DNA of 64,000 nt from Telopea speciosissima (lineage: Eukaryota > Streptophyta > Magnoliopsida > Proteales > Proteaceae), in the NCBI RefSeq assembly GCF_018873765.1, contig NC_057924.1:930001-994000 (forward strand). The letters run 5' to 3'. A program made the translations under genes and the position numbers. Below, one piece after another: positions 26,964 through 38,600 of the stretch (positions within the stretch are counted from its first letter, which is position 1; each line of letters begins with the position of its first letter). Below the pieces are notes generated by a model that did not search any database, was not told where the DNA came from, and saw only the letters and a list, made by a program, of their open reading frames with translations.

Positions 26964-27121
26964 CGGTTAACCTTTTGGGATTGGTGTGTGGTTTGTGTGA
27001 TTACACTTTCATAAAAAAAGGGAAAGAAAGAAATAACTATCCCGGTTAATCTTTTGGGATTGGTGTGTGGTTTGTGTGATTACACTTTCATCAAAAAAGA
27101 GGAAGAGAAAAATAACTATCG
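26964..27121. repeat. 79-bp tandem duplication (two copies)
   Basis: CGGTTAACCTTTTGGGATTG at 26964 recurs as CGGTTAATCTTTTGGGATTG at 27043, each followed by GTGTGTGGTTTGTGTGATTA and ending AATAACTATC. Only a few substitutions separate the copies. Confidence 0.9.
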
Positions 27122-27619
27122 TATGAAATGTGAATTGAGAAATTTTTTGAATTCTCTCTTCCTCTCCTGTCTAGGATTTTGAAACTCATCCTTCATTCTT
27201 AGAGGAGGGCATTCCCACAATTGAGTAGAGACATCTACATAAGTGTTGAGAGTCTCCGAAGGTGTTGTGCTTGTGAACCAATCTTTAGTTTTTTGGGTGA
27301 ATCGTCTAATGCATGTTAAGATGCATTTCTAATGACCAAATTTTGATTTACATTCCCCACATTCCTTAACATAAAGAACCCCCTCCCTTACATATTATGT
27401 GGTAGGGAATTGCCACACAACCCACATTGATTTAGGTCACGATATCGATTGCCGCCTCTACCAATACTGATAACGATATCGATATTGATAACAATATATA
27501 TTAGTCATATTGCACCATATTGTCATCTATTCCAGATCAAAACACTATTTTTTATCAAAAAAAAATTCACATCCATACCGTATCAGTCAATCCATATCGA
27601 TCAGGTATTAGACTATCAG

Positions 27620-28201
27620 TAGGGGTATCAATCGGGCGGTTCGGTCCATTTTTTTCGGTTTCGATATGGCTTTTAGGGAAATTGAAACCAAACCAATAAA
27701 GACTTTTCGATTTCAGTGCGGTTTGGTTTCATGTCTGTTTCGATTTGTGATAATGGGTTGATAGCGGTTTAGATTCAATTCAGTACTGGATTTTTTTAAA
27801 CAAGTTGGATTCGGTTTGTGCCTATTTTCTTCTCTTTCTTTTTTCAACTACATAAAATATTTCATTAGCCCCACACCTAAAAAGGAGATCAATGGAACAA
27901 GCATTGTTACAAATCAATTTCCCTATTTTCATAACCTCATAGTCATTGATTTGTAACAATTTTCCTTACAATCATAAATTTGCTCACTAATATTGAAATC
28001 AATTCAATTATTCATAACTTTGTATTCATTATTTTTTATCGGTTTGATTCGATGCGGTTTTCTGTTTGTTATCGGTCGATCCGATTTTCAATCGATCCCA
28101 TCATACCCCAGTCCAAAACCAATCCAATAAGGATCCGTTCGGTTCAATCTCAAGTTTTCCCAGTCGGTCTTAACGGTTCGGGCTAGGATTTGACACCCTT
28201 A
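27620..28201. mobile_element. Non-autonomous hAT-like element, 8-bp TSD (7/8)
   Basis: Flanks ACTATCAG (27612-27619) and ACTATTAG (28202-28209). Ends TAGGGGTATCAATC and, reverse complemented, TAAGGGTGTCAAATC. The interior is rich in CGGTTTGG/GGTTTCG words. TSD size and TAGGG-type ends fit the hAT superfamily. Confidence 0.7.
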
Positions 28202-29170
28202 ACTATTAGTATCCATATCAGTATCGGACATTACTGACCCGAGACCCGACCCAAGAAGTGGATCAGTTGTCTTTTTCATAACATTTAAGTTACCTTGAAA
28301 AGGTAGTTAGTGCGTAGTGGTCAGCTGTTGTTAGGACTTTAGGATTAGAATCTATGCTGGCAGTAGAAAGGAGGTTTCCTTTTTTCAAGTTTCATTATTA
28401 TTATTATTAATTGGAAGGAAGAATTTATTAGATTAGAACTTAGAAGTGGAAAAAGGCTTGCGTAACGGCTACGTTAAGGCAGAGGAGGTATATCCTCCCT
28501 TTGTAACAACTTCGATGGTCATTTGTGTAAGTAAACATCCAGTTTATGATGTGAGATTCCAATCTGACGGCTGTTACTTATCTGAGAATGAAAAGCCAAG
28601 ATAGAACCTGACAGTTAATTGGTCCCCTCAAAAGCGTCGCCCACTCACTTTCTAAAAGCGTTTCTTTCTTTCTTTTATCCTCCCAATTGGTTGAAAGCCA
28701 AGCAATCTTGTTTGGTTCGTTTTTCTTTTCTTTTGTAGCTTTGCCTGTTTTCTCTTTCAGTAATTTTTATTTGGTTCCTTTTTCCAATTGATATGAAACA
28801 TGAAAATATTTCGTACCGACTTTGAAGAACCTTAAAGCATGAAAGAAAAAACAAGCAAAACTACGAAAGAAAAGAAATGTGATGAGAATCAATGTGTAGT
28901 GCAGCGATACCAATGTACACAGGCACATCAATATAGATGTGGTTTTTTATTTCACTGAGGGTAAGAATTTGTGTGCATCAATTTAAGGTGTAATATAATT
29001 TACATTCCATTTCAATTTCGATTTACGAAGGTTATAATTCAATGTTCATGAATTTGGTTTGATTTAAGCCTATGAATTTTAGCTTAATCTAAATCAATAC
29101 CAAATAACATGAAGTAAAAAAGTTCTTTGTTTCCCAACCCTGCCTAGACATATAGGGGAGGGGTGCAATG

Positions 29171-29351
29171 GAATTTGGATCGTCTATAGCCTACCTGCCA
29201 GTAGCAGCTGTAGCAGTTTCCTAATGAGGTGCGGTGCAATGATCTCCTTACCTCTACCCGAGCGCCTTGCCCGGGTAGGGGTAAGACGGTCATTGCGCCG
29301 CACCTCATCAGGAGGCTGCTATAGGCAGCAAGCCATAGATGATCCTGATCT
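29171..29351. mobile_element. Foldback MITE flanked by a 10-bp direct repeat, with an 85-bp hairpin core
   Basis: GGGTGCAATG occurs at 29161-29170 and 29352-29361. The inverted arms extend from GAATTTGGATCGTCTATAGC at the left to its counterpart GATCAGGATCATCTATGGC at the right. The centre 29224-29308 is a near-perfect palindrome (ATGAGGTGCGGTGCAATGA / TCATTGCGCCGCACCTCAT). It resembles the element at 50488-50723. Confidence 0.75.
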
Positions 29352-29870
29352 GGGTGCAATGACCGCTTCTATCCCCATGAAAAGCGAAAATACCAACCCC
29401 ATGATGTCAAATTGTCAATGCGTGTGCTCTCATCCCCCCCCCCTCCCCCACATCAACCCTAAAATGAAATTTCAATTTCTAAAGTCTAAAGTCCAAACAT
29501 AATTTTGATTTAATTTTTAAACGGTCGTTTCTCGCTTATTATTTAATGTTATTTTAAAAGGGAAACGAGGATAAGAAAAGATTCCGAGATGGAAGCGGAG
29601 CCTCTACCAAAACCTCTACCAAACCAGAGACATCATATCCACTCCTTTCTTTTTTAATCGAAGCACAGAAGAGTTTCCACTAACCCTTTTGGTGGAGTTA
29701 GTTTCTTAGAAATTCATCTAACACATTCGTTTCTGTTTGATTTGTTAATCTCTTTGTCTCATCCTTGCGAGTTGCGAGTTGCGATTGATCGGAATTTCAG
29801 CACAGGCCGAGAAAAGCGGGATTGGGAGCACAGAAAGAGAGAGAGAGAGAGAGAAAAGAAAGAAAGAAAG

Positions 29871-30101
29871 ATGTGCTGCTGCGGAGGTACTTTGTGTAGG
29901 ATATTCACGTGCTTGATAGTATTGGCAGTGTTGATAGGGCTCCTATTTGGGTTCGGAGTGTTCAAGCATGGGTTCGATAAGTTGAAGTCTGGCATCCACT
30001 ACAGCGATCCAGTTGGGGGCATCATCGGCAATGCAACAACCTCTTATTCCTTATCGGGAAGGCCGTTGTTCTTGGACTATGGGGCACCTGTTCCGCTCTG
30101 A
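29871..30101 (+). CDS. Small (76 aa) membrane-anchored protein of unknown function, single exon
   Basis: I do not recognise a named family. The ATG at 29871 follows a leader of GA repeats and GAAAGAAAGAAAG, typical of a plant 5' UTR. The protein begins MCCCGG, with a Cys-rich head that is a possible palmitoylation or metal site (inference). A hydrophobic segment follows at about residues 11-31 (IFTCLIVLAVLIGLLFGFGV), then a short tail of about 45 residues with HYSDPVGGIIGNATTSYSLSG and the end FLDYGAPVPL. One membrane span with a Cys-rich N-terminus resembles small plant membrane proteins. An in-frame upstream ATG at 29742 would add 43 residues rich in Arg, Glu and Lys encoded by the GA repeat, which is less likely as coding. 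The frame is uninterrupted, isolated, and codon use looks genuine. Downstream, 30102-30420 is T-rich and could be 3' UTR. Confidence 0.6.
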   Translation: MCCCGGTLCRIFTCLIVLAVLIGLLFGFGVFKHGFDKLKSGIHYSDPVGGIIGNATTSYSLSGRPLFLDYGAPVPL

Positions 30102-32659
30102 ATTTCGAAAATGGGTACTTTTTAATTACTTGACTACCATTATAATGGTTTCTTTTTCTTTTTCTTTTTTAATATAGATGTCGATTATTGCTGAAGGTTC
30201 TCTTTCTGTATAGAGATTTTCAATTCTAATTCTTTTTTTTCTTTTTTTTTTGTTTCTGTTGGGTTACCCTCTTTTACTGGTTTTGATTGATGAGTCGATG
30301 TTAGATGCAGATATTTCTAGGGTTTTCTTCTGTTCCTGTGTGTTGAACAATGTGTTCAGACTATTTTCTTTAATGTTGTGAAAGGAAGAAAAAAAAGAGA
30401 AAAGTGTTGATCTTTACGATGATGGATCTGAAATTCTGAATCTCAGATCTGGTACTATTTGGTTTAACCAAATAATTTGAAAGAAATTAGAAAGATGTGT
30501 ATCATGTGTTTATATGAACTTAAAGAGGGTTCAACCGACTGACCTAGAAGACGACGACCAAGGGGATAAGGGGAATTGTGGAAGAAGAAAATAGCAAGTT
30601 GGTTCAGAGTTACTGAGTTGCAGTGCTGATTTCTTGCTCCACCAATCATGATCACCGTGATTCCTTTAGTTAAAGTTGATCAAGACATGGAGTTCTAAGG
30701 ATGTAACTTGATTTTGAATTCATCTTTACCGTTATTCCCTACTCTTGCATCTCATAGGCCAAAACGATTGCATCTCTCGTTGGTGATTCTCCATGGATCC
30801 CTTCTTGTTGCAACTTGCAAGGGAACTGAACTGAGGGAAGTGAAATCAGCTAAAATTATGATTGTGCATCTCTCTCTTCCTCAACATAACATAAAGGGGT
30901 AGAGGTGTCTTTTCATATGAGAGGAGAGAGATAGACCCATGGCCACACTCCCTCACATGGTTCTAGACTGTACTCTTGCAGGCCAACCTTATGCCTCATG
31001 TTCAGTGAAACCATGTTGTGGGGCGTTGTTCTCTATGCCCGTGTAGGCTGCATCGAGGCATATGAAGGTGGGCACAATGACCACCCTGTCCATGTGCCGT
31101 GGCGCAGCCTGAATATTCTCCCAAATTTTAAATCATGTTAAACAATGATTACAGAAGTTTTCGTTGTAATTTCATTTTTTTCTCGTTTTTAATTTTCCTT
31201 ACGATCAAATCATGAGAGTATCAAGGAAATTTCCACCACCAAGTCTCTGACGGATACAACGGATAAGTCCCAATTTAAATCTATCATTTCTCATGAGTAC
31301 GAATGTAATCCTACCACATCTATAGTATAGAGTCCATCTCTAAATCAATTCTGTTTCAACAGTTCACCATGTAAATCATTATAAAAAAATTACATCTATT
31401 CAGTAACGATGTCAATGGATATTCGAAAATTCGTATTTGATCCCTTCATATGTTGTCATAAATGCCCTCTTTTTACCATTTGCCCATTGTGGCATACGAC
31501 TTAAACCATTTTCTAGCTAAATCCCTACCCGAGGTACCTGATTCTTTGATCGAAATTCGATAAGGAATTGATCGTTCACCGTTTTAATAGAAAAAATGAG
31601 GATCTAACTTCTACAGAAGGGGAAAAATAATCTTTTTTTGGAGCGAATATGTTCCCACGGGCAGACAATAGGCATATAAGAATGAAAATTTTCCTTTCGA
31701 GATATTGATGTGTGACTAATTCACACAAAGAATCCATTTCCAAATGACAAAAATTTAGGTGTTGGCCCCTCCACACCAAACTTTCAAAAACTTATTATTT
31801 TACAAAAGGTTTTAACATTGTTTAATTAATTTATTTATTTCGTTTGTGGATATTATTTTTCATTACTTGGGTAGGTGAGAATAGAGGGATGCGTGAAGAA
31901 AGACTCAATCCTTAGTATATGCTATAGATGTATATCTAAGGATGTGATCTAATATTGGGGCTGAGCTAGTTGGCACCTTTTCAATGACAAATGTAACTAA
32001 TGATGTGATGTAACATCTTATACGACTGTTTATTCACAAACTGAAAGCTGGCGCTCCTGTATAAACTGGCATTTTTTTATTTATAATTTTATGAATGCCC
32101 CAGTTAATCACTTAGTCCAGAATGATTGTTGGGGGGTTTTTGATTTAACAATTCTGACCAGAACATTCCCAGGCAATTTAGAACATTTAGGGTGATTTTC
32201 TAATTACCTTTGGGAGCTCTGTTGGAGGAAAGAGGCCTCTCAATCGTACGAATCATTGCCTCACTTCATGTGTGTGTGGGGGGGGGGGGATTGGATCATT
32301 TAGGGCTGATACTAATTCTAAATGGTAGGTTCAGATGGGTACAAATTGAAATCTCATCCTAGCGAGTAACAGCATGATAATCAATGATCCTTTTTCAATT
32401 TTGAACTCTTAATCCGTAAAATTAATAACTTCCTGAAATTGCTACCCTCAAAAATTAAAAACTACCTAATTGTTAATAGGTACAAAAAACTAGCTAGCAC
32501 AATCTTTCAGATGTTGACATTAATAGTAAAATAATAATAAAATTCTCAAATGATGTATGAAATTATTGGGATTTCCTTGCCGCAAACACAAAATTTAATA
32601 GAATACATATATACACATACTGATATGGTGGAAGTGCTGTGATAAAATGCACAATTCCC
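30102..32659. other. Intergenic region between the small-protein gene and TFB1
   Basis: No supported gene. The first ~320 bases are T-rich and may be 3' UTR of the small-protein gene. Bases about 31028-31128 resemble the GTTCTCT...GTGCC ends of the MITE at 55791-55922, without a recognisable TSD. Confidence 0.5.
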
Positions 32660-35600
32660 CTAGACAAATCCATTTGGTCTATCCCCACTCCTTGTGGATC
32701 TCTTCTGCAGGTCTGCATCATAGTATGCAAAGGCAGCATCTAGAGCCTAATACCAAGATTAAATCCTTAGTTGATTGTAGGGCACAACAGATAAAATAAT
32801 GATAAACACAATCCTCACTAGTTTAATATTCAAAATGATTATTCTGTCATTGTAAGCAAAAAAAAAAATCAGAGTCCCCCTCCCCCTCCCCCTCCTCCCC
32901 CCCATCCCCACACACAAGAAAAAAGAAGTAAATGGAGCTTGGGGCATAAAATTACAAAAAATAAGTAGGAAAAAAAAAGAATGGATGCAAATACTAAACT
33001 CACATCAATCTCCAAATCTGACAAAGAATAATCAAAGTAAAGTTCATTTTCTAACAAAACATAAAGATCACTCTCAACAATGAAGCTAGAGGACAAAAAT
33101 GTCTTTGAGGAAATATGAATGCAAAAAGATTTAGGACAAAGTTTTCCTCCACCAATAGAGGACGGTTCACACACCATCCTAAGGTTCACAAACCCCTCCT
33201 AGGGTTTTTTTATGTTCCAAAATACCCTCCCAATACACATTCCCACCCTCTCCCGCCCCTCGGTGAATGGGATCCCATTCACCGTGGGTGGAGGGAAACT
33301 CGGTCCAAAGATTTATATGGTGAAATATATAAACAAGTTTACTCATGATACAGCTTCCACTAAGTGAAAAAAAAAATGCCCTTATTCTGAATTCCCCCCC
33401 CCCCCGCCCTCCAAATAGAAGAGAAATTCCAATGAATTTTCTAGGAGATAAATTTAATTAAACATTGCAGAGCATATGATCCTTCCCCAGACCCCGCAGT
33501 GGCAGGAGCCTCGTGCACTGGGTACGCCCTTATAGCAGAGCATACTCTAACAACCGACTGGAATCTTTTATTTTATCTGGTTCCCTGGTTCTTTTTCTCA
33601 ACCTCATAGTTGGAAGTCAAAGCATCAACTACTTGTTTGGAAGCCTATGTCAATTGTATCTTGATGACCTGATCCCTCTTAGAACTTCAGATCATAACTG
33701 AGCAATGAAAAAAAACTACTAACCTGGAGCATGGGTTGAACAAGAAGAGATACTTGATGTCGGAAATCCGACTGCACAGATTCCTTTATCTCCTGGGTAG
33801 TACAATAAACAAATGCAAAATTAGTAAAAATCAAGATTCCACGTCGTTGACTCGCACATAAAAACATCCCTCGCAACTTCATATGAATTGATTGGAGGGA
33901 CCTGCCATAAAATTTTCTACACGATGAATGTCATAGGAGCTGCAAATGCGGCTGTTCACACTGAATTTATTTCCAGTTAGAAAAACTATTATAATCACAA
34001 AGCATATAGATTTTAATATTCACCAACAGCACCATTACCCAGTATAAAGCCTCTGGTAGCACTTTTGTATTGCTGGTCCCAAGCCAGGCAAAAGGGAACG
34101 ACATGTCAGTTTTACAATCCTTAATATTGGCTTTTCCGCCTCAAATCAAGTTGAATAGCGAAGTAGGATTAGCATAGCTGACCCTTCTAGTTTGGATGTG
34201 GCTTAGACGAGTTGCGCACCAGTATTATACAGTAGAATCATGAACGCATTAAAAGAACGTTAACATTAACCATGGGTCATACTGGGAGAGAGTTAAAGGA
34301 ACTGGCAAGTCCCACCAGACTGGGCTTGATAGTTGCCATATCAGCTATATCAAAGCTTAGGTGGCCAACATAGGCAGATAGGCCAAACCATCTCCTGCAT
34401 GTCAAATTTCAGTTCAAAAAGGACTTGACCAAGTGGAAAGGATCTACTTTTCTGGTTATTTAGACCTAAAATATCAACATGTGGACCATTGAGAACCCAA
34501 AAGTCATACCATCTTGTTGCCAATACAACAGAGTTGGGGCACACTAGTGTGTCCTCTATATTTCCAATGGTTGGATTGGCCATATCAGCTCTCTACAACA
34601 ACAAACTCAGCCTTATCCCAATTAATGGGGTTGGCTACATGGATCCAACAAACACAGTGGGGAAAACTAAGGTCTAAACAGAAATAGGGGGATGAAGAGA
34701 TGGGAAAAGAGGGATGGGGAATGAAAAACAGGAAATGACAGATGAAAGATGAAAGTAAGAGGAATGAGGTACAACCCAGCAACTTGGGAGATTCTCATCT
34801 AAATGGGGTCCGCAACATGGATCCTAGGCCTCCAACAGGCTCTATCCGAGGTCATACTTGGTACAAGACCCAAACAATGCATGTCCTTATCACAACTTCT
34901 CCTATGGTCATTTTAGGCCTGCCCCTTGTTCTTTTAGCTCCCTTCAATCGGAATCATATCACTCCTCCTTACTGGGGCATCCCTAGGCCTCCGTTGGACA
35001 TGACCTTACCATCTCAAACGACTCTCTCGGAGCTTGTCATTGATCGGGGCAACTCCCAAGTCAGCTCTAATACAATCACTTCATACTTTATCTTTCCTAG
35101 TTTTTCTACACATCCATCTTAACATCCTCATCTCTGCTACACATAGTTTCTCAATATGACACTTCTTAACTGCCCAACATTCAGCCCCATACACCATTGC
35201 CGGTCGTATAACAGCCCTACAGAACTTTCCTTTAAGCTTTAAGGGAATATGTCGATCACACAGTACTCCAGGCGCACCTCTCCACTTCAACCATCCCACT
35301 TTAATTCGCATCGAAACATCATCCTCTATGTCACTTTCTTTATTTATGATTGACCCCAAATATCTAAAATAATCACTTTATGGAATCGCTCTTTCCATAA
35401 TTCGCACCACGTCAGTATCCATCGTAATGTGACTAATATTACACATCATATACTCCATCTTCGTTCTACTAATCTTACCTCTTGTTTCCAAGGTTGATCT
35501 CCATAGGTCTAACTTAGCGTTAATCCCTTCTTTTGTCTCATCCACCAAAACGATATCATCGGCAAAGAGCATACACCATGGGACCTCGTCTTGATTGCTC

Positions 35601-38600
35601 TTGGTTAGGTTGTCCATGATAAGCGCAAATAGATAATGGCTTAAGGTTGATCCCTGGTGTACCCCAATCGTAATTGGGAATTCCTTGCCCAGACCTCCCA
35701 CAGATCTTAGTATCTTACACTAGTCACCACACCTTCATACATATCTTTAATTACATCTACATATTTACTCGACACTCCTCTCTTCACTAGAATATGCCAG
35801 ATTAAATCTCTAGGGACTTGGTCATAGGCTTTTTCCAGGTCAATAAAGACCATATGGAGATCCTTCTTCCTATCTCTATATCGTTCCATGAGCCTAGGGG
35901 TGCAAGTTTGGCCCTGTCGGTCCGAACCCGCCCTGGCCAACCCTGAGCCCGAACAGGGTCTGGGCTGAGATATTTGGCCCTGAGGGCAGGTCAGGGCTGG
36001 AAATTTCTGGCCCTGAGTCAGGGTCGGGTCGGGTCGGGCCAGGGTTGAGGCCTCGGGCTAAGCTTGGCCCGGCCTGACCCTGTTTTAAGTTATACTATAA
36101 AATATATATTGATATAATATACATAGTATAAACTTTAAACATCACCCACACTTTGTTATATAATATATTATATATGAAGACAATAAGTGTATAATGCATT
36201 TTATTATAGTGTTATTTTACGTAAGATTGATAATTTTCTCCCCAGCCCATTCCAACCCATGCATTTCCTTCTCCTTCCCATGATCAGGGCCAATCAGGGT
36301 CAGCCTGGCCCGACCCTGAGGGCAGGTCAGGGTTGGAGGCCCTAAGTTAGGGTCGGGTCGGGTCGGGCCTGGGCCCAGCTAAGGGGACTCAGGGTTGGGC
36401 TAGGGTTCTATAAAGCCCGGCCCAACCCGACCCTATTGCAGCCTTGCATGAGCCTCCTCAATAGGTAGATAGCTTCTATCGTAGATCTACATGGTATAAA
36501 GCCAAACTGGTTCACAGAGATATGAGTCTCGTGTCTCAAACGTGCTTGGATAACCTTCTCCCAAAGTTTCATAGTGTGGCTCATTTTTTTTTTTATGTTT
36601 CTATAGTTATTGCAGCTTTGGATATCGCCTTTATTTTTGTAAATCGGGACAACAATGCTTCTCCTTCATTCATCTGACATCTTCCTTGTGTTCATAATCC
36701 TGTTAAATAGCTTGGTTGGCCAATAAACCCCACAACCTCCTAGGGTTTTCCACACTTCTATTAGAATTTCATCTGGGTCTGATGTCTTGCCTGCTTTCAT
36801 CTTTCTTAGGGCTTCTATAACCTCTGCCACGCTAACCATTCTTACATAGCTATGACAGGTGGTATCATGTAGAAAAATGTACTCGTCCGGGTCAAATATA
36901 CTTGACCTATTTCCATTTAGCAGATCACAAATATACTCATCCCATCTCTTCACAATGTCCTCATCCCTTACCAACACTCTTCCATCGTCACCCTTGATAC
37001 ACCTCACCTGCTCAAAATCTCTACTCTTCCTTTCTCTCATCTTATCTATCTTATATATAGCTTTTTTCCCCTTACGAAGACTACTTGAAAACGGCTCTTC
37101 TGCTCAAAAACGAAATGTTCCTGGAAATTCTTGCTCATTAGATCATTTGTATCTATATGCATTAGGATCTAGATTCATGGATCTCTCGACTCGAGAAATA
37201 AGAGGATCAACCATTTCTTCTGACTGTTTTTCAAATTCGAGAAATGTTGGTTGATCGTATATTTCATTAGAGTTCTATGATTTAGAGTATCAGTTCCTAT
37301 TTGATCCCTTTGAATTCCATATTCGAAATTGCGATTGGATCTATTCATTAATGCAGAGAGGCCTGAGAGGCGGTGGTTTACCCTGTGGCGGATGTTAGTG
37401 GTTCGAGTCCGCTTATCTCCAGCTCGTGAACTTAGCCGATACAAAGGTATATGATAGCACCCCAATTTTTCCAATTCAGCAGATCTATGATTTATCATTC
37501 ATGGACGTTGATAAGATCCCTCCATTTAGCAGCACCTTAGGATGGCATAACCTAAAAGTTAACGGCGAGGTTCAAACGAGGAAAGGCTTACGGAGGATAC
37601 TTAGCCACCCAGAAGAGTCTTTTTTATTATTTCTTTCTACCATATCCTTAGTAGGGGGTTGGTTACACCTACAACCGAAATGGAAACAAGGCGTTTTGTG
37701 GTTTAAAAATGCCGAATCTCGTCTCAATCATCATTTGTCAGGACTCTTCAAAGTAAGTTCCTTGACTTGGACATGGAATTTAGTTCATGTCGCTATTCCC
37801 AGCTCCAGGGGAGAGTACATTCAATCAAAAAAGACAAAAACTAGAGCAGACATACAATAACGGATTCGAAATTGTAACCAAGCATCGCCCATTGGTTTTA
37901 TACCCGATTCATAACTAGAAAGTTTCTCTGGTCCTTCGCTAATAGGGGCCAAAATTCCAAAAATTAGAAATGCCAAAATGGGAATAACACTTAATATTAT
38001 TAGAAATGCCCAGAAAATATCATATTTGTGAAGCAGAAACATCCTATTTCTCTAGGTAATCTATTATTGACAACTTCTTCTCAACTTTTTTCGCTGTAAA
38101 GGAATACTATATTCTAGATTATAGATTCATACCTTCTCTCAAACAAGAGAAAGAAACATCAAATTATTGGAATTTTATTCATAGATACTCACGATATGGC
38201 AAAGAAAAAACTACTGGAGTAAAGGGTAGAATGAAAACAAATCAAAGCAAAGATATTAAGCATAACAAGCAAGGCCTGGCCAATATGGATATTGGGACCA
38301 ACATTCATGTTTAGGTTGATATAGAGGTCCTCATATTTCTTCGCCCTAGCCATCCCCACAATCTTCTTAGCTTCTTTTCTGGCAGCATAATACCTTTTTT
38401 TATACTAGAAAGTTTCTCTGGTCCTTCGCTAATAGGGGCCAAAATTCCAAAAATTAGAAATGCCAAAATGGGAATAACACTTAATATTATTAGAAATGCC
38501 CAGAAAATATCATATTCATGAAGCAGAAACATCCTATTTCTCTAGGTAATCTATATTGACAACTTCTTCTCAACTTTTTTCGCTATAAAGGAATACTATA

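Larger units (their letters stand above)
24401..29160. other. Intergenic region between VCS and the small-protein gene
   Basis: AT-rich with no supported gene. Contents that can be named: a foldback element (25800-25966), a 79-bp tandem duplication (26964-27121) and a hAT-type element (27620-28201). The remainder holds homopolymer runs and short ORFs without recognisable similarity. Confidence 0.6.

Noticed and set aside
37821-38532. Functional nuclear ndhC/psbK genes
   Set aside because: Both are N-terminal fragments fused to unrelated sequence. They are nuclear plastid-DNA relics.
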